A DNA stretch of 52,517 nucleotides from Labilithrix sp. (GTDB lineage Bacteria; Myxococcota_A; Polyangia; Polyangiales; Polyangiaceae): NCBI GenBank assembly GCA_019637175.1, contig JAHBWD010000062.1, positions 1 through 52,517 on the forward strand, given 5' to 3'. A model generated the notes under the pieces. It had not been told where the DNA came from, searched no databases, and saw only the letters and a list, made by a program, of their open reading frames with translations. Below are positions 26,673-33,984 of the stretch, in pieces (the stretch's first letter is position 1; each line of letters starts with the position of its first letter). Position numbers and translations under genes: made by a program.

Positions 26673-27302
26673 ATGGCAGACGTCTCCCGCGCCGAATTTC
26701 GCAAGGTGGAGAACCGCGAGCACCTCGGCAAGCCCGCGATCGTCGCGATCGCGGTTCGCCGCTACGCCACCACGGTCGAAGATCTCTGGAAGGCCGTCAC
26801 GACCCCCGAGCGCTTGGCGCGGTGGTTCCTCCCGGTCGAGGGCAACCTCGAGCTCGGAGGTCGGTATCAGTTGAAGGGCAACGCGGGCGGAACGATCACG
26901 CGCTGCGATCCGCCCGAGGCGCTCGATCTGACGTGGGAGATGGGCGGCGGCACGAGCTGGGTCCAGCTTCGCCTCGCGATCGACGGCGACGGCGCGCGGC
27001 TCACGCTCGAGCACATCGCGCATCGCGACGGGATCGGCAAGGAGCACCTCGAGCGCTTCGGCCCGGGCGCCGTGGGCGTCGGCTGGGATCTCGGGCTGCA
27101 CGGCCTCGCGCGGCACATCGCCGAGCGCGGAGCCGCGCTCGACCCCGCCGCCGTCGAGGCGTGGACGAAGTCCGACGAGGGCAAGGCGTTCGTGCGCGCC
27201 AGCGGCGAAGCCTGGGGTGCCGCCGACGCCGAGTCCGGTGAAGATCCCGAGAACGCACGCGCCAAAGCCGAACGGACGATCGCGTTCTACACTGGCGGGT
27301 GA
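26673..27302 (+). CDS. SRPBCC/AHSA1-like protein (second pair)
   Basis: A 209-residue protein with AAGGAG ahead of the ATG. It is a START-like fold: AVRRYATTVEDLWKAVTTPERLARWFLPV, ELGGRYQLKGNAGGTI and LTWEMGGGTSWVQLRL. The protein is longer than the first pair's AHSA1 because of a helical C-terminal extension (HLERFGPGAVGVGWDLGLHGLARHI...). Its stop overlaps the start of the following ArsR gene (TGATG), so translation is coupled. The gene order is the reverse of the first pair. Confidence 0.88.
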   Translation: MADVSRAEFRKVENREHLGKPAIVAIAVRRYATTVEDLWKAVTTPERLARWFLPVEGNLELGGRYQLKGNAGGTITRCDPPEALDLTWEMGGGTSWVQLRLAIDGDGARLTLEHIAHRDGIGKEHLERFGPGAVGVGWDLGLHGLARHIAERGAALDPAAVEAWTKSDEGKAFVRASGEAWGAADAESGEDPENARAKAERTIAFYTGG

Positions 27303-27637
27303 TGCATGCCTTCGACGTCCTCGGCGATCCAGTTCGGCGTCGCATCCTCGAGCTCTTGGCCGAGGGCGAATACACCTCCGGCGAGGTCGTCGAGGTCATC
27401 GCCGGAGAGTTCGGGATCACGCAGTCAGGCATCTCCCAGCACCTGAAGGTCCTGCGCGAGAGCGGCTTCGCGACCGTGCGCGCCGAGGGCGCGCGACGCA
27501 TCTACGCCGTCGATCCGCGTCCGCTCGCGGAGGTCGACGCGTGGCTCGATCGATTCCGCCGCTTCTGGGCCCCAGCCCTCGACGCGCTCGCGACCGAGGT
27601 CGCGCGCGGAAAGCGCGCGCGCAAGTCGCGTCGCTGA
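27302..27637 (+). CDS. ArsR-family regulator (second pair)
   Basis: A 111-residue protein from the ATG at 27302; a GTG one codon upstream is possible. The winged helix is seen in FDVLGDPVRRRILELLAEGEY, GEVVEVIAGEFGITQSGISQHLKVL and FATVRAEGARRIYAV. The basic tail reads GKRARKSRR. No cysteine metal motif is present. It is coupled to the upstream AHSA1-like gene and probably represses the operon through the palindrome at 26622-26641. Confidence 0.9.
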   Translation: MHAFDVLGDPVRRRILELLAEGEYTSGEVVEVIAGEFGITQSGISQHLKVLRESGFATVRAEGARRIYAVDPRPLAEVDAWLDRFRRFWAPALDALATEVARGKRARKSRR

Positions 27638-27645
27638 GCGGCGCG

Positions 27646-28260
27646 CTACGACGCGTCGTTCAACTGATGCAGGATGATCCGGTTGCCTTCACTGTCGACG
27701 ATGTTCCACATGCGACAGCGCGGCCCGCGGACGAGGTCGCCCTGAAACGCGACGCCCGCCGCCTTCAAGCGGCGGCTGAGCGCGTCGAGATCGGCCACCT
27801 CGAACGCAACGCTCGCGCCGCCGGGCTGCGCGGACGCGAGGTTCGGATGACGGAACAGCGCCAAGCATCCACCGTCCGGCAGATCGTACTCGGTCCACGT
27901 GCCGTCGGGCGACGCGAGGCCTCGCTTCAGTCCGAGGAGCTCCTCGTAGAAGCGACGCGCGCGCTTCGCGTCGGTGACGGAGAACATCGTGAAGGCGATC
28001 TTCCGGAGCATCGGCGACGTTCGCGTCGTCGTCTTGGTGAGCTTCGCGGGCGCGCGGAACGCCAGCCCCGCAGCCGCGAGGCTGCGCCGCAGCTTGGGCA
28101 TCGTGGACGCGCCGACGCCGTGGAGCGCGAGGATCTCGTGCTCGCGACGCTTCGCGAGCTTGGTGAGCGTGTCGATCCCCTCTTGCTCGAGCGCGCGCCG
28201 CGCCGGTGCCGAGAGGTCTGCGAAGAACGTGCGCGCTTTGGGAACGGCCCTTCGGTTCAT
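27646..28260 (-). CDS. helix-hairpin-helix/VOC (glyoxalase-fold) fusion
   Basis: A 204-residue protein. Residues about 10-70 (FFADLSAPARRALEQEGIDTL ... ILALHGVGASTMPKLRRSLAAAG) form a helix-hairpin-helix module like the RNA-polymerase alpha C-terminal fold, with the LHGVGASTMPKL turn. After a Thr/Lys linker, residues 83-204 are a VOC/glyoxalase-like domain (FTMFSVTDAKRARRFYEELLGL, SVAFEVADLDALSRRLKAAGV, CRMWNIVDSEGNRIILHQ). The VOC part could bind a small molecule or modify one. The fusion suggests nucleic-acid or protein contact controlled by a ligand; this is inference. The frame is continuous, so it is one polypeptide. Confidence 0.85.
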   Translation of the reverse strand: MNRRAVPKARTFFADLSAPARRALEQEGIDTLTKLAKRREHEILALHGVGASTMPKLRRSLAAAGLAFRAPAKLTKTTTRTSPMLRKIAFTMFSVTDAKRARRFYEELLGLKRGLASPDGTWTEYDLPDGGCLALFRHPNLASAQPGGASVAFEVADLDALSRRLKAAGVAFQGDLVRGPRCRMWNIVDSEGNRIILHQLNDAS

Positions 28261-28367
28261 TGCGCGATGACTACCACCAGCGCCGAGCGCTCGTAAACCT
28301 CGCAGGGCCTCACGCGGATCGACGTCTCGCTTGTCACGAGCCGAAGCCGAGGCGAAGATGGAAGGTC

Positions 28368-29648
28368 ATGAAGAGCTCGACTTGGGGTGCGTCGCTCGTC
28401 GCGGGTCTGGTCGTGATCGCTTGCTCCTCGTCGTCGGGCGAGACCGACGCGAATGACGGGCCGGCGCCGCCCGAGCTGCCGGACATTCCCGATCGCGAGA
28501 TCGCCAAGCAGGAGATGGGGCCCGAAGGCGGAACGCTCACCGGCGAGGCCGTGACGATCGTCGTGCCGCCGGGCGCGCTCACGCAGAGAAAGGTCGTCGC
28601 GATCCTCGCGGTCGATCCGCGCAAGATCGGCCTGCCGCTCACCGTGAAGTCGCCGACGGGCGGGGCGTACGCGCTCTTGCCCGACGACGTCGAGTTCGCC
28701 AAGCCCGTCACCGTGCGCGTCGCGCTCGACAAGGTCATCCGCGACGAGGCGGGTCGCGGTGGGCTCGCGCTCTTCCGATCGGAGACGCTCGCCAACGACT
28801 GGAAGGCGCTCACCAAGCAGCTCTCGTCGAACAACGAGCTCGTCGCCGAGACGACGCACTTCTCGTGGTGGGCCGGCGTGGCGACCGCCGACAACAGCTG
28901 TCTTCGCTCGGGCTGCGTCCCCAAAGTCGACCCGACCGATCCCAGCAAGCTCCCGGGCATCGACTGCCGCATCCCGTTCGAGGGAGCGGGCCTCCAGTGC
29001 AAGGGCATGGGCCCGAACGACGGCCCGCCTTACGAGTGCCGCTGCGTCGGCGACGCGAACATCCTCAAGACGTTCCAGCGATTGCCCGACGACGAGTTCT
29101 TGATCACGGCGGCGAAGGACTGCGGAGGCTCGTGCCCGCCGGTCACGCCGCCGGGCGCATGCATCGAGCCCCAGTGCACGGGCAACGGGCCGGGCAAGGC
29201 GTGGTCGTGCACCGTGACGCGCCTCGAGCACTCGATCACCTGCGGCTTCCAGCCCGGCAAGAGCGCGTCGTGCGCCTGCAACGGCGGCGCCGCCTTCCCG
29301 ATCGCCGACGGCTCGGCAGGACCGCCGAGCGACAACGATCTCCAGGCGATCATGTTCGCGAAGTGCGGAGGGAGCTGCGCTCCGCCCGGGCCGCCCGTCG
29401 AGGAGCCGCCGCCCGTCCCCGACGACTGGGTCTGCCGCGGCGCCGCCTCACCGCCGGACGGCACGTGCCTCGTCCTCACGACGACGACGTGTCGCGACGG
29501 TCACTACTACGACTTCTACTGCCCGCTGAGGCAGCCCGATCCGCAAGAGTGCGAGTGCCGGGTCGACGACGTCGTCACGAAGACAGTGACGGCCACGTGC
29601 GAGACCGGCTGGCAAGCTTGTGGTTTCCCGAAGCAGTACGGCCGCTAG
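28368..29648 (+). CDS. ZU5-like domain, cysteine-rich lipoprotein
   Basis: A 426-residue protein with GGAAGG before the ATG. The lipoprotein signal ends GLVVIAC. Residues about 45-165 match the ZU5-type beta domain seen in myxobacterial secreted proteins: GPEGGTLTGEAVTIVVPPGAL is its hallmark. From about 180 to the end there are three or four cysteine-rich units (CLRSGCVPK, YECRCVGD, CACNGGAAFPI, ECECRVDD) separated by Pro/Gly segments, each probably disulfide-bonded. The role is unknown; surface display is likely. It is followed after 24 bp by the first BASS transporter gene, so a shared transcript is possible. Confidence 0.83.
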   Translation: MKSSTWGASLVAGLVVIACSSSSGETDANDGPAPPELPDIPDREIAKQEMGPEGGTLTGEAVTIVVPPGALTQRKVVAILAVDPRKIGLPLTVKSPTGGAYALLPDDVEFAKPVTVRVALDKVIRDEAGRGGLALFRSETLANDWKALTKQLSSNNELVAETTHFSWWAGVATADNSCLRSGCVPKVDPTDPSKLPGIDCRIPFEGAGLQCKGMGPNDGPPYECRCVGDANILKTFQRLPDDEFLITAAKDCGGSCPPVTPPGACIEPQCTGNGPGKAWSCTVTRLEHSITCGFQPGKSASCACNGGAAFPIADGSAGPPSDNDLQAIMFAKCGGSCAPPGPPVEEPPPVPDDWVCRGAASPPDGTCLVLTTTTCRDGHYYDFYCPLRQPDPQECECRVDDVVTKTVTATCETGWQACGFPKQYGR

Positions 29649-29672
29649 CCTCGAGGCGGTACACTGCCGCCG

Positions 29673-30632
29673 TTGACACGACGAGCTTGGCTCGATCCCT
29701 ACGTCTTGGCGCTGCTGGGCACGGTGGCGCTCGCCTGGGCGCTGCCGTGCGACGGGGCGCTCGCGACGGCGCTGGATCGCGCCGCCGACGGCGCGGTCGC
29801 GCTGCTCTTCTTCCTCTACGGAGGGCGGCTCGCGCGTGAGGTGATCGTCGCGGGCATGAAGCAGTGGCGGGTGCAGCTCGTCGTGTTCCTCGCGACGTTC
29901 GCCCTGTTCCCGCTCTTCGGCGTCGCGCTGCGGGCCGCGCTCGCGCCGTTCGTGTCGGCGCCGCTCCTCGCGGGGATCGTGTTTCTCACGCTGCTGCCCT
30001 CGACCGTACAGTCGTCGATCGCGTTCACGTCGATCGCGCGAGGGAACATCCCCGCCGCGATCTGCAGCGCGACGGTCTCGAACCTCGCGGGCGTCGTGAT
30101 CACGCCCGCGCTCGTCGCGGTGCTGCTCGAGGCCGGAGGCTCGTCGACGATCTCGCTCGACTCCGTCTGGAAGATCGTCTTTCTCCTCCTCGCGCCCTTC
30201 GCGATCGGGCACGCGCTCCGCCCTCTCACGGCCGCGTGGCACGAGCGCAATCGGCGGTGGCTCGGCTTCGTCGATCGCGGTTCGATCCTCCTCGTCGTGT
30301 ACGCGGCCTTCAGCGCCGGCGTCGTGAACGGCACGTGGAGCCGGCTCCCGCTGCAGAGCCTCGGCCTGATCCTCGCCGTCTCGGCCGGCTTGCTCGCGGC
30401 CGTCATGGCGGCCACGACCTTCGCCTCGCGCAGGCTCGGGTTCACCAAGGAAGACGAGATCGCCGTCGTCTTCTGCGGCTCGAAGAAGAGCCTCGCGAGC
30501 GGGCTGCCGATGGCGAAGATCCTCTTCGCGGGACCGACGGTCGGGCTCGTCGTGCTCCCGCTGATGATCTTCCATCAGCTCCAGCTCATGGTCTGCGCCG
30601 TGCTCGCGCGCCGATACGCGCAGAGATCCTGA
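29673..30632 (+). CDS. bile acid:sodium symporter (BASS) family transporter, SLC10A7-like
   Basis: A 319-residue protein with a TTG start (LTRRAW). It has nine to ten hydrophobic segments. The pattern (FFLYGGRLAREVIVAGMKQW, LLPSTVQSSIAFTSIARGNI, SKKSLASGLPMAKILF, LPLMIFHQLQLM) fits the SBF-like (YfeH/SLC10A7) branch of BASS. It transports organic acids or unknown solutes with sodium, probably across the inner membrane. A second BASS-family gene follows after 51 bp, giving a tandem pair. Confidence 0.9.
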   Translation: MTRRAWLDPYVLALLGTVALAWALPCDGALATALDRAADGAVALLFFLYGGRLAREVIVAGMKQWRVQLVVFLATFALFPLFGVALRAALAPFVSAPLLAGIVFLTLLPSTVQSSIAFTSIARGNIPAAICSATVSNLAGVVITPALVAVLLEAGGSSTISLDSVWKIVFLLLAPFAIGHALRPLTAAWHERNRRWLGFVDRGSILLVVYAAFSAGVVNGTWSRLPLQSLGLILAVSAGLLAAVMAATTFASRRLGFTKEDEIAVVFCGSKKSLASGLPMAKILFAGPTVGLVVLPLMIFHQLQLMVCAVLARRYAQRS

Positions 30633-30683
30633 CGGGCGCTCGCGCTTCGTGGCTGGCGCTCTTGCTGCATCGTCCTCGAGCCG

Positions 30684-31907
30684 ATGGCGATCGCTCTGCG
30701 CGCGAGCTTCCGACGCGACGTCGCCCACGGGCTTCATTGGCTGCAGCGACGAATGCTCTGGTTGCTGCTCGCGACGTACGTCTTCGGCGCGCTGCTGCCG
30801 GAGCTCGGCGTCGCGATGCGAAGCGTGTCGCTCGGGGTGATTCGATTTCCGCGAGGCACGACCGCGGAGGCGTCGCTGCCGGCGTTCATGCTCGGCTTCC
30901 TGCTCGCCGTGGCCGGGCTCGCGACCGACGTAGGGCAGCTCAAGCACATCGGTCAGGAGCTCCGCCTCCTCTTCATGGGCCTCGCCGCGAACGCCACGTG
31001 GCCGGTCGCGTTCACGTTCGGTGTGGCCATCGTGCTGCCGCTGCTCTTCCCGCAGCTCGACACCGAGACGCTCCTCGTCGGGCTCGCGATGTCCGGCGCG
31101 ATGCCGATCGCGGGCGCTTCGGCGACGTGGGCGCAAAACGCCGAGGGCAACGTGGCGCTCAGCCTCGCGATCGTGCTCGCGTCGACGCTCGCGAGCCCGC
31201 TCGTCACGCCGATCGTGCTCCACGCGGTCGCCTCGATCAGCCACGGCGACTACGCCGAAGATCTGGAGCACCTCGCGCGCGGTGGCTCGACCGCGTTCGT
31301 CGTGCTCGCGGTCGTCGGCCCGTCGCTCCTCGGCCTCGCGCTCAGGGCGATCCTCGGCGCCGATCGCGTGGCTCGCGTGCTCCCGACGCTCAAGGTGCTG
31401 AACCTCGTCGATCTCCTTCTCCTGAACTATTCGAACGCCGCCGTGGCGCTGCCGCAGGTCGTAGGGATGCCGAGCTGGGGCTTCATCCTCGTGTCGTTCT
31501 TCGTCACCGCGTGCATGTGCCTCGGTGGCTTCGCCCTCGGGTGGACCATCGCGGCGCGGCTCCGCGCGGCCCCGCGCGATCGGGTCTCGCTGATGTTCGC
31601 GCTCGGCATGAGCAACAACGGCTCCGCCCTCGTCCTCGCGGCGAGCGCGCTCGGGCACCACCCGCTCGTCCTCTTGCCGATCATGCTCTTCAACCTCGTG
31701 CAGCAGACGGGCGCGGGCGTCGTCGACTTCATCCTGCGCCGCCGGCGGGAGGCCCGCGGGATCGAGCTCGACGCCTACTCCAGCGACGGAGGAACGATGG
31801 AGCTACCCGACGGCGGCGGCAGCGAGCTCCCGGGCAGCGCGAGGGAAGGGTCGACGTCGCCCATGTTGCGGAAGGCTTCGCACGACTTCTTGAGCCCGAG
31901 AAAGTAG
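30684..31907 (+). CDS. second BASS-family transporter with antisense-overlapping tail
   Basis: A 407-residue protein with multiple hydrophobic spans (AFMLGFLLAVAGLATDVG, LVGLAMSGAMPIAGASATWAQN, LALRAILG, MFALGMSNNGSALVLAASAL). SGAMPIAGASATWAQN and GMSNNGSALVLA resemble the two crossover motifs of BASS transporters. The last 43 residues (SSDGGTMELPDGGGSELPG... from about 365) are low-complexity and lie wholly over the 3' end of the convergent DUF2652 gene, a 133-bp antisense overlap. That tail may come from loss of an earlier stop codon. The substrate is unknown. Confidence 0.85.
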   Translation: MAIALRASFRRDVAHGLHWLQRRMLWLLLATYVFGALLPELGVAMRSVSLGVIRFPRGTTAEASLPAFMLGFLLAVAGLATDVGQLKHIGQELRLLFMGLAANATWPVAFTFGVAIVLPLLFPQLDTETLLVGLAMSGAMPIAGASATWAQNAEGNVALSLAIVLASTLASPLVTPIVLHAVASISHGDYAEDLEHLARGGSTAFVVLAVVGPSLLGLALRAILGADRVARVLPTLKVLNLVDLLLLNYSNAAVALPQVVGMPSWGFILVSFFVTACMCLGGFALGWTIAARLRAAPRDRVSLMFALGMSNNGSALVLAASALGHHPLVLLPIMLFNLVQQTGAGVVDFILRRRREARGIELDAYSSDGGTMELPDGGGSELPGSAREGSTSPMLRKASHDFLSPRK

Positions 31908-32581
31908 GGGATCGAGCGCACGGTCATCTTGAACCACGCGACGAGCTTGCGGAGCACCGAAGGCTCGAGCGTCAGGGGCAGCTCGCGCGCCAGCTCTCCG
32001 AGATCGACGTAGTAGGTCGTCACGCTGCCGAGGCCTTCGAGATCTTCGTTCGTCGGCCGCCCGAGCTGGGCGAAGGGTTCGACCGCCTGGAACACGGGCT
32101 CGCTCATCAGCGCGTACTCGGCGATGGGGACGCTGTTCTTGAGGAGGCGATGCACGAAGATGACGTCGACGCCCGCGAGCTCCGTGTATCGCTTCACCTT
32201 CTGGAAGGCGACCTCGCCGACGTGCGCGACGAACTTCAGCTTCAGTTGACCGGCCTGCGTGCAACTATCGCAGTTGCAGAGCCGATCGGTCTCGAGCTCC
32301 ATGCGCCGCGCGATGAACGCGCGACGGATCGACGCCACGATCTCGGCGAAGGCGGCGACCGCGTCTTTCTTCTTCGACGCCCCTTCGGGCACGAGCGCGT
32401 AGAAGAACGCGGCGTCGCCTTCGAGCTTCGCGAGCTCGAGGCGCGGCTCGGCGCCGTCGATCACCGCCTCGAGGAGCTGCGCGACGACGTACTGCGCGTG
32501 CGCGAGGTTGATGCGATGGACGCGCATGAACTTCGTGTAGCCGCCGATGTCGGCGATCACGAGGAGCGCGCGCTGTCCCAT
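31775..32581 (-). CDS. DUF2652 (nucleotide-cyclase-fold) protein
   Basis: A 268-residue protein from the ATG at 32581. The start (LLVIADIGGYTKFM) and LAKLEGDAAFFYAL match DUF2652, whose fold and metal-aspartate pattern are like class III adenylate cyclases (DIGGYTKF ... EGDA). Cysteines in LCNCDSC resemble a small metal-binding or redox site. The substrate is unknown and catalysis unproven. The 3' 133 bp are shared antisense with the transporter gene. A 117-bp gap upstream leads to the divergent second kinase. Confidence 0.83.
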   Translation of the reverse strand: MGQRALLVIADIGGYTKFMRVHRINLAHAQYVVAQLLEAVIDGAEPRLELAKLEGDAAFFYALVPEGASKKKDAVAAFAEIVASIRRAFIARRMELETDRLCNCDSCTQAGQLKLKFVAHVGEVAFQKVKRYTELAGVDVIFVHRLLKNSVPIAEYALMSEPVFQAVEPFAQLGRPTNEDLEGLGSVTTYYVDLGELARELPLTLEPSVLRKLVAWFKMTVRSIPYFLGLKKSCEAFRNMGDVDPSLALPGSSLPPPSGSSIVPPSLE

Positions 32582-32698
32582 GGGCGAGCATTCTACAAGA
32601 CGCAGCGAGCCCCCGAAGTGAGCGTCAATCGGAGCGCGCACATCTGCGCACCTCATTTTTCCTTGCAACGTTCCTCGAAGAGCTGCGACCAAACAGAG

Positions 32699-33931
32699 GT
32701 GAGCACCACCGAGCCCCTCCCCGCGCTGGCTCTCGACGCGACCGTTCCCTCCACGCACACCGTCGAAGGCGGCGGTGAAGTGCCTTCATCGCAGCGGTCG
32801 ACGGCCCCGATTCGCGGGACCGTGCTCCCACGCGTCGAGATCGTCGACGCGCAGGCTCGGGTCGTGGTCGAGGGCCGTCCGCGCTTCGAGCCGCTCGAGC
32901 TCCTCGGTGAGGGCGGGCACGGCGAGGTCACCGGTGTGCGCGACAACGACATCGGACGGAGGGTCGCGCTGAAGCGGCTGCGCGCGGCGGTGAGGTCGCC
33001 GGGCGCCGCGCTTCGCTTCGCCGAAGAGGTGCGCACCGTCGGACAGCTCGAGCATCCGAACATCGTCCCGATCCACGACGTCGGCGTCGACGAGAACGGC
33101 GACTACTACTTCGTGATGAAGTACGTCGACGGCGAGACGCTCGAAGCGATCATCGAGAAGCTCGCCGCCGGCGACGCGCGCTACCACGCGCGCTACAGCT
33201 TCGAGCGGCGCGTCCAGATCTTCGGCGCGCTGCTCGACGCGGTCGCGTTCGCGCACGAGAAGGGGATCGTCCACCGCGACATCAAGCCGGCCAACGTCAT
33301 GATCGGCGCGTACGGCGAGGTCGTCCTCATGGATTGGGGAATCGCGAAGCAGAAGGCGGGCGAGCGCGACGCCGCGGCCGGCGAACGCGCGACGACGGGA
33401 TCGAGCCGCCGGGGCACGCTGTTCGAAACGCGCGTCGGCGACATCGTGGGCACGCCGGCGTACATGTCTCCGGAGCAGGCGTCGAGCGGGCCTGTCGACG
33501 AGCGCTCGGACGTGTACGCGCTCTCGTTGCTCTTCCACGAGCTGCTCTGCCTCCGTCATCCGCTCGACGGGAAGAGCACCCTCGAGCAGATGCTCCACGG
33601 CGTCGTTCACGAGCCGGTGCCGAACCCGACGTTCGTGTCGAGCCCGCATCAGCCGGCGACGCCCGCGGAGCTCGGCTGGTTCGTCAAGAAGGGCGTCGAG
33701 AAGGAGCCTGCGAAGCGCTATCAGTCCGTCGCCGAAATGCGCGACCGCCTCGCGCGCCGCGCCGAAGGCTCGTTTCCGATTCAGTGTCCCATCACGTTCG
33801 CGAAGACCGTCCTCGGCGTCGTGCGGCGCTTCGTCGATCGGCATCCACTGCTGACGACGCTCGGCGTCGTCGGCAGCGTGCTCAGCGTCATCGCGGCGGT
33901 GGTCTTCGTCGCGATTCGCGCGTTCTCTTGA
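32699..33931 (+). CDS. transmembrane Ser/Thr protein kinase with DWG motif
   Basis: A 410-residue protein with a GTG start and weak ribosome site. A Pro/Thr-rich N-terminus precedes the kinase domain at about 65-370: glycine loop GEGGHGEV (70-77), Lys92, catalytic HRDIKPAN (192-199), DWG (212-214) in place of DFG, and SPEQAS. The Phe-to-Trp change is known in active bacterial kinases. A transmembrane segment at 383-406 lies at the extreme C-terminus with almost nothing beyond it, so there is no sensor domain outside, unlike the kinase at 15264. It diverges from the DUF2652 gene. Confidence 0.9.
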   Translation: MSTTEPLPALALDATVPSTHTVEGGGEVPSSQRSTAPIRGTVLPRVEIVDAQARVVVEGRPRFEPLELLGEGGHGEVTGVRDNDIGRRVALKRLRAAVRSPGAALRFAEEVRTVGQLEHPNIVPIHDVGVDENGDYYFVMKYVDGETLEAIIEKLAAGDARYHARYSFERRVQIFGALLDAVAFAHEKGIVHRDIKPANVMIGAYGEVVLMDWGIAKQKAGERDAAAGERATTGSSRRGTLFETRVGDIVGTPAYMSPEQASSGPVDERSDVYALSLLFHELLCLRHPLDGKSTLEQMLHGVVHEPVPNPTFVSSPHQPATPAELGWFVKKGVEKEPAKRYQSVAEMRDRLARRAEGSFPIQCPITFAKTVLGVVRRFVDRHPLLTTLGVVGSVLSVIAAVVFVAIRAFS

Positions 33932-33946
33932 CGGTCGGTCAGGCCT

Positions 33947-33984
33947 GCGCCGACGCGCTCGAAGACTCGCGCTTCAGTCGGCGC
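33947..33984. terminator. long hairpin between convergent kinase and hydrolase genes
   Basis: GCGCCGAC (33947-33954) pairs with GTCGGCGC (33977-33984), with further GCGC pairing inside. It lies in the 42-bp convergent gap and includes the hydrolase stop codon. This is a plausible bidirectional terminator without a T-tract. Confidence 0.5.

Noticed and set aside
29448..31661. 737-codon open frame antisense to two transporters
   Set aside because: Glu/Arg/His-rich shadow of membrane-protein codons; the transporters are clear.
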